Below, piece by piece: positions 29,324-37,433 of a stretch of DNA of 64,000 bases; the first letter of the stretch is position 1, and each line of letters starts with the position of its first letter. Source of the stretch: Chromohalobacter sp. 11-W. Lineage in GTDB: Bacteria > Pseudomonadota > Gammaproteobacteria > Pseudomonadales > Halomonadaceae. The stretch is from positions 248,001 to 312,000 of the forward strand of contig NZ_JARANZ010000002.1 of the NCBI RefSeq assembly GCF_029889905.1. Reading direction: 5' to 3'. The position numbers were made by a program, and so were the translations under genes. Below the pieces are notes generated by a model. That model did not search any database. It was not told the DNA's origin and saw only the letters and a list, made by a program, of their open reading frames with translations.

Positions 29324-29992
29324 TCACACCGCCACCGCCTGCTTGAAGGCACTTACCTTTAGGCAGCGTTGTTCGAGACACCAGTACTCGTCGCAGCGCT
29401 CGGTCAACACGCTAGGTTGATGGGCACTGAGCACGATGGCACAGCCCGTCTCATGCAGCGACGAAATCAATGTACTGACATCGGCAATCGCCTGACGATC
29501 GAGGCTGGCGGTGGGCTCGTCGAGCAGCAACACGCGTGGCGACAATAACCAGGCACGCGCCAACGCCAGGCGCATGCGCTCACCGCCGGACAGCGACCGG
29601 GCCCGCTGCGTCGCATGTGCTGCAAGGCCGCAGCGTTCCAGCATCGCCGCCACGCGGTCACGCGCCATGTTTCCACGCCAGCCATGCCAGCGAGCGACAT
29701 AGCGCAGATTGCCGGCGACACTGGTATCGAAGAGATAGGGCTGTTGATGCAGATAGAGTACGCGCCCTGGGCAAGGCGGCGAGGCGGCAGGCATCGCTCC
29801 CGTCAAGGTCCAGCGTATGCTGCCTTGACGGGGCGCCTCCAATCCCGCCAGCAGACGCAGTAATGTCGTCTTGCCGCTGCCATTATCACCGCGCAAGTGC
29901 ACCAACGAGCGGCCCTGCCATTGCAAGTGAGATATCTCCCATAGCGCAGGCTGGCGGTCGAAGCCATGGGCAAGCTGGCTCACCTCGAGCAT
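29324..29992 (-). CDS. tupC: Tungstate ABC transporter, ATP-binding protein
   Basis: A 222-residue ABC ATPase with Walker A (GDNGSGKTT), signature (LSGGERMRLALAR), Walker B (VLLLDEPTASLD) and the switch His (LSAHQPS). It is encoded just after tupA and tupB, so it should energise tungstate uptake. The start at 29992 has GAGAGGG six bases upstream; the ATG at 29998 lies too close to it. Lack of a C-terminal TOBE domain fits TupC rather than ModC. Confidence 0.88.
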   Translation of the reverse strand: MLEVSQLAHGFDRQPALWEISHLQWQGRSLVHLRGDNGSGKTTLLRLLAGLEAPRQGSIRWTLTGAMPAASPPCPGRVLYLHQQPYLFDTSVAGNLRYVARWHGWRGNMARDRVAAMLERCGLAAHATQRARSLSGGERMRLALARAWLLSPRVLLLDEPTASLDRQAIADVSTLISSLHETGCAIVLSAHQPSVLTERCDEYWCLEQRCLKVSAFKQAVAV

Positions 29993-30021
29993 GTGCATCC
30001 CTCTCGATGGACGATACGCGT

Positions 30022-30729
30022 TCAGACGCTCACGGTTTGATGACCGCGTCCGCGCATGACGCCCAGTAATACATTGAGCACCAGCGCCAGCAGCAACAGA
30101 ACGAGCCCCAGGGCCAGGCCCTGAGCGAATTCACCCTTGAGCGTTTCCAGGGCGATCGCCGTGGTGATAGTGCGCGTGAAATGCTCGATATTGCCCCCGA
30201 TCATCACCGCGCTGCCGACCTCGGCAATGATGCGCCCGAACGCGGCCAACACGGCGGCAATGACCCCGAAGCGCGCTTCGCGGATCAACACCCACAGAGA
30301 TTGCCACCAGCCGGCGCCTAATTGCCGTGCCGTCTCCCAGGCACGCTGATCGATGCTTTGCAGCGTGCTGTGCAACATCGCGGTCAACACCGGCATCGCC
30401 AGCAGAATCTGGCCGAGGATCATGGCGCGCTGAGTGAACAGCAAACGCAACTCCCCCAGCGGGCCACTGCGCGACAGCAGCATGAACAGCACTAACCCCA
30501 CCACCACGGTGGGCACGGCCATGAACGTATTGACCAGCGATATCGCGAACCAGCGCCCCGGAAAGGCAACGCGCGCCAGCAGCAAGGCAATCAACAACGA
30601 AGGCGGCAAGGCCACGAGTATCGCCGTCAGCGAGACACGAAACGAAACGCCGATGATTTCCCACAAGGCTGGGTCGAGGGAGACCAGCAAGTGTAGCGCC
30701 TCCCTCGACGTGTTCATGAGCTCGTGCAT
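30022..30729 (-). CDS. tupB: Tungstate ABC transporter, permease
   Basis: A 235-residue inner-membrane permease with about five hydrophobic segments and the EAA-type loop (ETARQLGAGWWQSLWVLIREA). The family and its place between tupA and tupC support tungstate specificity. GGAGG precedes the ATG. The gap to tupA is 15 bp and to tupC 29 bp. Confidence 0.88.
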   Translation of the reverse strand: MHELMNTSREALHLLVSLDPALWEIIGVSFRVSLTAILVALPPSLLIALLLARVAFPGRWFAISLVNTFMAVPTVVVGLVLFMLLSRSGPLGELRLLFTQRAMILGQILLAMPVLTAMLHSTLQSIDQRAWETARQLGAGWWQSLWVLIREARFGVIAAVLAAFGRIIAEVGSAVMIGGNIEHFTRTITTAIALETLKGEFAQGLALGLVLLLLALVLNVLLGVMRGRGHQTVSV

Positions 30730-30744
30730 CGACGCCTCCGAGCG

Positions 30745-31593
30745 TCAGTCACTTTCATGGACGGCGCTAGTGGGATCGACGTTCTCACCGGCGCTGGCAT
30801 GGAACAAGACCTTGTCATTGAGTCGGAAAGCGTCGATCAGGTCTTGCCCTTCATCGGAAATCAGCCACTCGGCCAAGGCCCGTGCACCTTGGGTATTGAG
30901 GCCGTCATAACGCTCGGGGTTGACCAGGATGACCTGGTACGGATTGAACAACGCAGCATCGCCTTCGACCATGATCTCAAGATCGAGCTTATCCTTCATT
31001 GCCAACCATGTACCGCGATCCGTCAGCGTATAGCCTTGTAGTTCGCTGGCCATATTCAGCACTTCCCCCATGCCTTGACCCGCAGCACGAAAGCCCTCGA
31101 AATCAGGCGTCACACCCGCCTCATCCCAGAGATGCTTTTCTTTCTTGTCGGTGCCGGAGTCATCGCCGCGTGAAATGAAGGTCGCGCCTTGACCGGCCAG
31201 AGCGGCAAACGCGCTAGTGGCATCATCGCCGCCATCGATCCCGGCAGGGTCGTCGGACGGCCCTACGATCACGAAATCGTTGTACATCACGCCATGCGGT
31301 TCGACGCCGTAACCGGCATCGACGAAGGCCTTCTCCGCAGCGGGCGCATGTGTCAACACCAGGTCGACATCGCCGTCACGCCCCAGGCGCAGCGCCTTGC
31401 CGGTGCCCACGGGGATGACCTGGATCTGGTAGGGATGATCTTCTTCGAACTTGGGCAACAGGTAATCGAGCAACCCAGAATTGTAGGTGCTGGTAGTGGT
31501 CGCCAAACGAACGGTATCGGCCGCCTGGACTCCGGATACCAGCAACAACGATAGCGCCAGGGTGGCGAACAGCGAGAGACGGCGTGTCATCAT
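30745..31593 (-). CDS. tupA: Tungstate-binding periplasmic protein
   Basis: A 282-residue binding protein with a signal peptide cleaved near VQA-ADT. The ligand motif RLATTTSTYNSGLLDYLLP is the TTTS hallmark of TupA proteins, which bind tungstate far more tightly than molybdate. ISRGDDSGTDKKE is also typical. GAGGGG lies before the ATG. The gene is divergent from the response-regulator gene, with 205 bp between them. Choice of tungstate over molybdate is from family, not from measurement. Confidence 0.9.
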   Translation of the reverse strand: MMTRRLSLFATLALSLLLVSGVQAADTVRLATTTSTYNSGLLDYLLPKFEEDHPYQIQVIPVGTGKALRLGRDGDVDLVLTHAPAAEKAFVDAGYGVEPHGVMYNDFVIVGPSDDPAGIDGGDDATSAFAALAGQGATFISRGDDSGTDKKEKHLWDEAGVTPDFEGFRAAGQGMGEVLNMASELQGYTLTDRGTWLAMKDKLDLEIMVEGDAALFNPYQVILVNPERYDGLNTQGARALAEWLISDEGQDLIDAFRLNDKVLFHASAGENVDPTSAVHESD

Positions 31594-31761
31594 GGGAACC
31601 CCTCATTATTGTCGAGTCATGAACGTGCCCAACTCTCCTTGCAATTGGTATGCCTGACGTGACCACGCTGCCAAAAACGGTGACAATTGCCGGATTGCAT
31701 CGCGCCTTTTACCATGAAAATAATCCAGGTGCGCAACGAATGTAACAAATTGACCCAATGA

Positions 31762-31778
31762 CGGGACACTATGTCCCG
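31762..31778. promoter_or_regulatory. Perfect palindrome between tupA and the response regulator
   Basis: CGGGACA-CTA-TGTCCCG is a perfect 7+3+7 inverted repeat 20 bp upstream of the response-regulator ATG and 168 bp upstream of tupA. It is a candidate operator; the binding protein is unknown. An SD-like element also overlaps its right flank. Confidence 0.4.
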
Positions 31779-31798
31779 CCGCGCAGGGAACGTCGCTC

Positions 31799-33160
31799 AT
31801 GACCGCATCCACCGAACTGCCGACCGCCTCCGTGTTGATCGTCGATGACGAGCCCGGCATGCGCAGCTATCTTGCCAAGGCCTTGGCATCACGCTTCGCG
31901 CTGGTCGAGGTCGCCGACTCGCTCAGCGCCGCGGAAGCCTTGCGTCAGCGGCTGCACTTCGATCTGCTGTTGGTCGACATCCGTCTCCCTGACCGTTCGG
32001 GCATCGAATGGCACGAGGCGCTCGGCCCCGAACGGCGCAGCGATATCATCTTCATGACTGCCTACGCTGATCTCGATATGGCGGTCCAGGCACTACGCGC
32101 CGGGGCCAGCGACTTCATCATCAAGCCGTTTCGCCTCGAGCAGTTGCAAAGCGCCGTCGACCGCTGCCTAGCCCAGCGTCGCCTGGCGCGCGAGAATTTC
32201 GTGCTCAAGCGCGAGACCCAGCGCCTGCACCGCCCCGATGAGAGCATGATCGGGGATAGCCATGCCATGGTTCAGGTCAGAGCGATCACCGAGCGCGTCG
32301 CACCGACACCCTCGGCCGTCTTGATCCATGGCGAATCGGGTACCGGCAAGGAGCTCGTGGCCCGCGACCTGCACCGCCTCTCGGGGCGATTCGGTGCTTT
32401 CGTGCCCCTCAACTGTGGCGCCATCGCCGGTGACCTGCTGGAATCGGAGCTCTTCGGCCACGTAAAGGGCGCCTTCACCGGCGCGGTCAAGACCCGCGAA
32501 GGGCTGTTCACCTATGCCGATGGCGGCACGTTGTTCCTCGATGAAATCGCCGAGATGCCGTTGGCAATGCAGGCCAAACTGCTGCGCGTGCTCGAAAGCA
32601 AGCGCATTCGCCCGGTGGGCAGCGAGCAAGAGCAGCCCGTGGACGTGCGCATCCTCGCCGCCACTCACCGCAACCTGCAGCACGAAGTCAGTGAGGGACG
32701 TTTCCGCGAGGATCTCTATTTTCGCCTCAACGTTCTTACCTTGACGCTCCCCGCATTGCGCGAACACCCTGAAGACATCCCTGCCCTGGCCCACCATTTT
32801 TCTCGACAGCTGTCTCGCGACCTGGGGCTTGCCGCCCTGCCATGGCAGCATGCCGACTTGGAGCGTCTGACGCATTACCCTTGGCCCGGCAACATCCGCG
32901 AACTCAAGAATTTCATCGAGCGTTGTATACTGCTCGGCCAACTCCCGAGCGACATGCTCGACGAGGCGACTACCGCCCCCAGCGCCATTGCCGCGAATGG
33001 CTACCCCAGCGACTGGTCTCTGGAAGCTGTCGAGCGTGCGCATATATTGGGTGTGCTAGAAGCCCACGGTCATAATAAATCCAGTGCCGCGCGCGCGCTG
33101 GGCGTATCGCGCAAGACCCTCGACCGCAAGCTCAATGCCTGGCAAGACCTGGACCTATGA
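31799..33160 (+). CDS. Sigma-54-dependent NtrC-family response regulator
   Basis: A 453-residue activator with a receiver domain (phospho-acceptor Asp60 in LLLVDIRLPD, Lys109 in IIKPF), an AAA+ domain (Walker A GESGTGKE 178-185, sigma-54 contact loop GAFTGA 224-229, Walker B LFLDEIAEM) and a Fis-type C-terminal HTH (NKSSAARALGVSRKTLDRKL). It should activate sigma-54 promoters when phosphorylated by the kinase encoded 4 bp overlapping downstream. I found no convincing -24/-12 promoter in the neighbouring gaps, so its targets probably lie outside the window. Confidence 0.93.
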   Translation: MTASTELPTASVLIVDDEPGMRSYLAKALASRFALVEVADSLSAAEALRQRLHFDLLLVDIRLPDRSGIEWHEALGPERRSDIIFMTAYADLDMAVQALRAGASDFIIKPFRLEQLQSAVDRCLAQRRLARENFVLKRETQRLHRPDESMIGDSHAMVQVRAITERVAPTPSAVLIHGESGTGKELVARDLHRLSGRFGAFVPLNCGAIAGDLLESELFGHVKGAFTGAVKTREGLFTYADGGTLFLDEIAEMPLAMQAKLLRVLESKRIRPVGSEQEQPVDVRILAATHRNLQHEVSEGRFREDLYFRLNVLTLTLPALREHPEDIPALAHHFSRQLSRDLGLAALPWQHADLERLTHYPWPGNIRELKNFIERCILLGQLPSDMLDEATTAPSAIAANGYPSDWSLEAVERAHILGVLEAHGHNKSSAARALGVSRKTLDRKLNAWQDLDL

Positions 33161-35253
33161 AAGGTCTACGCCGCTGGTTGCGCGCCTCGATTCGACGCCG
33201 ACTGTTGTGGCTCGCCTTCGCTCCACTGGCCTTGCTAGTACTCGCCTTGGCGGGACTCACTGCGTATTGGACCTCGACGTACAACGACCGCCAACTGTAC
33301 ATGAAAGTGCGCGCAGACCTGGCCGTTGCCTCTCGCGTGCTGGACGGCGTGGGCCAGCAACAGCAAGCGCGCCTCGAGGAATTGGCGCGCAGCCACGCGC
33401 TCGCCTCGGCACTGCAAGGCGAAGGATCTCAGTCACTCGAGGCACTGCTCGACGAAACGCAAAACGCGATGCAACTGGACTGGTTGCGCGTAGTGCCGCT
33501 CTCAGCACTGGAGGATAGCCCCGAACTGCAACGCCGCTTGCAAACATCAGACAATGCGCAAGGCATGTCAGGACTGGACGTTCTCACAGCACCGCGTCTT
33601 GAAAAACTGGCCTCTGGGCTTGCACGACGAGCACGCCTTGCGCTACGCGACACACCGCAAGCAGCCCCCAGCGAGCGCCGCCGCGAGACGCGCGGCATGG
33701 TCTTGCGCACGCTGTATCCCATCCATGACGACCAAGGAAACCTGCGTCTTCTCCTCGATGGTGGTCGCTTGCTCAACGGCGATGCCGAACCCGTGGATGA
33801 GATTCGTGATCTGGTCTACGGGCCGGGCACGCTTCCCGAAGGCAGCACCGGCAGCGTTACCTTGTTTCTCGATGACGTGCGCATCGCCACCAATGTGCGC
33901 CTGACCAATGGCGAGCGCGCCCTCGGCACGCGCGTCTCCGAGCCCGTCAGCCGCCAGGTCCTGGGACGCGGTGAACGCTTCATCGATAACGCCTTCGTGG
34001 TCAGTGGTTGGTACGTCGCCGCCTATGCCCCACTCGCGTCACTGACCGGCCAACGTATCGGCATGATCTATGCCGGTTTCCCTCTGGCGCCATATGAAGC
34101 CCTCTACCGGGACACACTGCTGCAGATCGGCGCCGTTTTACTCGTCATCATCCTGATCTCGGGCTTGATGGTCATTCGCGGCGTCGACGCCCTCGCCAGT
34201 CCGGTGCGCCGAATGCACCACGTGATACACGGCATCCGCGAGGGCCGGCACCTACGTATCGGCCACCTGGATAGCCAGGACGAATTGGCCGAACTGGCGC
34301 ATGAATTCGATGCCATGCTCGACCGTTTGGACGCCCATCAGACCGCCTTGCAACGTGCTGCTCAAACCCTCGAGCGACGCGTCGAAACACGCACCCAGTC
34401 ACTGACCGAGAAAACACGTGCACTCGAGGAGCACGTCGCCTTGCTCAAGCAGGCTCGTGCCAGTCTGATGACTCAGGAAAAGCTTGCCGCCCTGGGCGAG
34501 ATGACCGCCGGTATCGCGCATGAAATCAACAATCCCGCCGCCGTGATCCTTGGCCACGTGGAGTTACTGGCCGATAGCCTTGGCGCCGATGTAGCCCCCG
34601 TGCGCGACGAAGTCGACACCATCATCGCCCAGGTCGAGCGTATTCGTGCGCTGATCGACAACCTGCTGCAATATTCGCGTGCCGGTGGCCATGAGCCCGC
34701 TTTCGTCCCCGAAGACATCAACGCCATTGCCGCCGGCACCGAGCTCTTGATCCGCCACGCTCTCGACAAACACGGCCATCGCCTGATCAGTTCGCTGCAC
34801 GCCACCCGGCGCGCCGAGTGCCATCGCGGTCAATTGCAACAGGTGCTGATCAACGTGCTGCTCAACGCCACCCAAGCCAGTACCTCGCCGATGAGCATTC
34901 ATCTAGCGACACGCGACACCGTGCGCGAGGTCGCCGGGTACGGATGCCTCGACGGTGTGGAAATTCGCGTCGCCGACCGAGGGCCAGGCATCCCTGCCGA
35001 GCTACGCGGCCGAATTTTCGATCCGTTCTTCACTACGCGCGAAGCAGGATCCGGGCTCGGGCTAGCGATCAGCGCAGGCATCGTGAGGCGCAGCGGCGGC
35101 GAGATGTGGGTCGTTTCAGCGCGTGGTCGCGGCACTATCTTCCATGTCTGGCTCCCCTGCCGGGCGCTCCCCAGCGGCGCCGAGGAAGCCACCACACGCA
35201 AACTGATCGCATCGCTCAGCGACATGAGCTCACCTTCCTCACGCGGCGGTTAA
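33157..35253 (+). CDS. Cache-domain sensor histidine kinase
   Basis: A 698-residue membrane kinase. TM1 lies near residues 17-37 and TM2 near 322-345. Between them is a periplasmic helical part and a single-Cache-like fold (VTLFLDDVRIATNVRL; FVVSGWYVAAYAPL). A HAMP domain and coiled coil follow, then HisKA with His455 (GEMTAGIAHEINNP) and an HATPase with DRGPGIP and GSGLGLAIS. The start overlaps the regulator stop (ATGA). Its ligand is unknown. Kinases of this Cache type often accompany respiratory Mo/W enzymes, which the divergent tungstate importer suggests here; that link is inference. Confidence 0.9.
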   Translation: MKGLRRWLRASIRRRLLWLAFAPLALLVLALAGLTAYWTSTYNDRQLYMKVRADLAVASRVLDGVGQQQQARLEELARSHALASALQGEGSQSLEALLDETQNAMQLDWLRVVPLSALEDSPELQRRLQTSDNAQGMSGLDVLTAPRLEKLASGLARRARLALRDTPQAAPSERRRETRGMVLRTLYPIHDDQGNLRLLLDGGRLLNGDAEPVDEIRDLVYGPGTLPEGSTGSVTLFLDDVRIATNVRLTNGERALGTRVSEPVSRQVLGRGERFIDNAFVVSGWYVAAYAPLASLTGQRIGMIYAGFPLAPYEALYRDTLLQIGAVLLVIILISGLMVIRGVDALASPVRRMHHVIHGIREGRHLRIGHLDSQDELAELAHEFDAMLDRLDAHQTALQRAAQTLERRVETRTQSLTEKTRALEEHVALLKQARASLMTQEKLAALGEMTAGIAHEINNPAAVILGHVELLADSLGADVAPVRDEVDTIIAQVERIRALIDNLLQYSRAGGHEPAFVPEDINAIAAGTELLIRHALDKHGHRLISSLHATRRAECHRGQLQQVLINVLLNATQASTSPMSIHLATRDTVREVAGYGCLDGVEIRVADRGPGIPAELRGRIFDPFFTTREAGSGLGLAISAGIVRRSGGEMWVVSARGRGTIFHVWLPCRALPSGAEEATTRKLIASLSDMSSPSSRGG

Positions 35254-35311
35254 GATCGCCGCGCCGAGGCGCTATCATGACCCGATAACGTCTCATCACA
35301 AAGGATCATCC

Positions 35312-35899
35312 ATGAGCGGATTCGACGTCGGCGCACGTCTCAAGCAATTGCGCACGTTGCGCGACTTATCGCAACGCGAGCTGGCAAAACGTGCCGGCGT
35401 GACCAACAGCACGATTTCACTCATCGAGCAAAATAGCGTGAGCCCTTCGGTAAGCTCGCTGAAGAAGATCCTCGACGCCATGCCGGTCTCGATCAGCGAG
35501 TTTTTCGCTGGCGAGGAAACCAGTCCCCAGGAAAAGGTCTTCTACCGGGCCGAGGAATTGACAGAAATCGGCGACGGCAACCTCTCTTGGCGCCTGGTCG
35601 CCGCTCGCCACCCCAGCCGCGATATGTCGATCATCCACGAGCATTACCCATCAGGCGCCGATACCGGCGAAGACATGCTCGAACACGAGGGCGAGGAAGG
35701 CGGTGTCGTCATTACCGGCATGATCGAGCTTACCGTCAACGGCGACACGCAATGCCTTCATGCAGGCGACGCCTACTATTTCGATTCGCGCCTGCCGCAC
35801 CGCTTTCGCAACACTGGCGACGCGGACTGCGTCATCGTCAGCGCCAACACCCCGCCAGGTTTCTCAGAGGGCGGTGCGAGCACACATCATCGCCGTTAG
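35312..35899 (+). CDS. XRE-family regulator with cupin sensor domain (PuuR-like)
   Basis: A 195-residue protein. Residues 8-65 are an XRE helix-turn-helix (LRDLSQRELAKRAGVTNSTI), and the rest is a cupin (ITGMIELTVNG; LHAGDAYYFDSRLPHRF). The architecture matches PuuR, the putrescine-responsive repressor, and related regulators of amino-acid or polyamine catabolism. No polyamine genes are adjacent, so the effector is not known. AAGGA lies before the ATG. It converges on the permease gene with 3 bp between the stops. Confidence 0.85.
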   Translation: MSGFDVGARLKQLRTLRDLSQRELAKRAGVTNSTISLIEQNSVSPSVSSLKKILDAMPVSISEFFAGEETSPQEKVFYRAEELTEIGDGNLSWRLVAARHPSRDMSIIHEHYPSGADTGEDMLEHEGEEGGVVITGMIELTVNGDTQCLHAGDAYYFDSRLPHRFRNTGDADCVIVSANTPPGFSEGGASTHHRR

Positions 35900-35902
35900 G
35901 CG

Positions 35903-37144
35903 TCATTCATGCTCGGCGGCCGGCGGCAAGATCCAGTTGAGGACGATGCCAACCAAAGCAGCCAGGCTCACGCCCTGCAAGGCGTATTCGCCACTACCAA
36001 GCTGCATGCCGCCGATCCCGAAGACCAGGATCAACGATACCACCACGAGATTGCGCGGCGCCGTCAAGGACTGACCACCACGCACCAGAGAGTTCATCCC
36101 GACCACTGCGATAGAACCGAACAGCAGTGTCATGATGCCGCCCATCACCGGCGTGGGAATGCTCTGCAGTAACATACCGAGCTTGGAGACGAACGCCAGC
36201 AGGATGGCGGTACAGGCCGCGACGATCATGATCGCCGGATTGAAATTGCGGGTCAGCGTCACCGCCCCGGTGACCTCCGAATACGTCGTATTGGGTGGCC
36301 CACCGAAAAGCGCTGCCACGGAGGTCGCCAAGCCGTCTCCCAGCAAGGTGCGTTTCAACCCCGGTTTTTCAAGATAGTTGTGCCCCGTCACCGAGCCGAT
36401 CGCCACCATGTCGCCGATATGTTCGATCACCGGCGCTATGGCCACCGGGATCATGAACAGAATCGCCGCCATGCTGAACGTCGGCGCCACGAAATCGGGC
36501 CACGCCAGCCAAGCGGCAGCATGTACCGGTGTCAGGTCGACCACGCCCATCGCTAGCCCTAGCGCATAGCCCACGACGACCCCGCCCATGATCGGGATCA
36601 GGCGAATCAAACCACGTCCGAAGACCGCCAATATCAGTGTCACCAGCAGACTCACCATCGACAGCGTGATGGCCTGAGCGTACCCCATGTCGCTGTTCTC
36701 GCCCGTCGCCATGTCTACCGCGACGGGGGCCAATGCCAGGCCGATGACCATGATCACCGGTCCCACCACCACAGACGGCAGCAAGCGATGCAACCAGGCA
36801 GTGCCTTTCAAGCGCACGATCTGCGAGATCACCACATAGACGAGCCCCGCAACGAACAATCCGCCCAGCGTGGCAGGAATGCCATAGCTGGCTACCGAGC
36901 CTTGAATGGGCGCGATGAAGGCAAACGAGGATGCCAGGAACACCGGGATGCTGCGTTGCGTGACGAACTGGAACATCAAGGTGCCAATGCCCGCCGTGAA
37001 CAACGCCACACTTGGGTCCAGCCCCGTCAACAGCGGCACCAGCACCAGGGCTCCGAACGCCACGAACAGCATCTGTGCGCCGACTAGCAAGGTGCGCACC
37101 GGGGTATCGGCCGGCGTGCCTGAAGCCACCGTATCGTCGGTCAT
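35903..37144 (-). CDS. NCS2-family uracil/xanthine permease
   Basis: A 413-residue nucleobase:cation symporter with about 12 to 14 membrane segments. The NCS2 signature is visible (NTTYSEVTGAVTLTRNFNP), as are VIEHIGDMVAIG and SIPTPVMGG. It is closest in feel to UraA-type uracil permeases; xanthine or other nucleobases cannot be excluded. upp, which would use imported uracil, lies about 7 kb away in the window. The gene stands alone. Confidence 0.87.
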   Translation of the reverse strand: MTDDTVASGTPADTPVRTLLVGAQMLFVAFGALVLVPLLTGLDPSVALFTAGIGTLMFQFVTQRSIPVFLASSFAFIAPIQGSVASYGIPATLGGLFVAGLVYVVISQIVRLKGTAWLHRLLPSVVVGPVIMVIGLALAPVAVDMATGENSDMGYAQAITLSMVSLLVTLILAVFGRGLIRLIPIMGGVVVGYALGLAMGVVDLTPVHAAAWLAWPDFVAPTFSMAAILFMIPVAIAPVIEHIGDMVAIGSVTGHNYLEKPGLKRTLLGDGLATSVAALFGGPPNTTYSEVTGAVTLTRNFNPAIMIVAACTAILLAFVSKLGMLLQSIPTPVMGGIMTLLFGSIAVVGMNSLVRGGQSLTAPRNLVVVSLILVFGIGGMQLGSGEYALQGVSLAALVGIVLNWILPPAAEHE

Positions 37145-37309
37145 GAAAAGCTACTCCTAGCATTGGCGGAGGGAAGAAAGAAAACGCGCGGTATTCTAGC
37201 AATCCCGAGCGTTAAATCGCAGCCGCCACGGCCTCAAAGCTCTGATAGGACGCCTATCGAGCGGGTTCTTTTTCTGAACTGCATGTCTGGTCCTTGTTTG
37301 CGAAGCGAA

Positions 37310-37341
37310 AGGCCCCGCTCGATGCATATCGAGCGGGGCCT
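37310..37341 (-). terminator. Terminator of the glycerol-importer operon
   Basis: A perfect 14-bp stem (37310-37323 with 37328-37341) with a GCAT loop. On the minus strand it is followed by TTTCGCTT. It lies about 90 bp beyond the glpV stop. Confidence 0.75.
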
Positions 37342-37433
37342 CAGGTTCCGTTCAGGCAACCGGTTACGCGATTTTGAATTGTCCCGAGCGCACCCGGGGC
37401 AATGGCAGGCGAGTCAGATGGCCCGATCGCCGA

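Noticed and set aside
31594-31798. Sigma-54 (-24/-12) promoter next to the NtrC-type regulator
   Set aside because: Candidates such as TGGCAG lack the GC at the -12 position; none matches the consensus.
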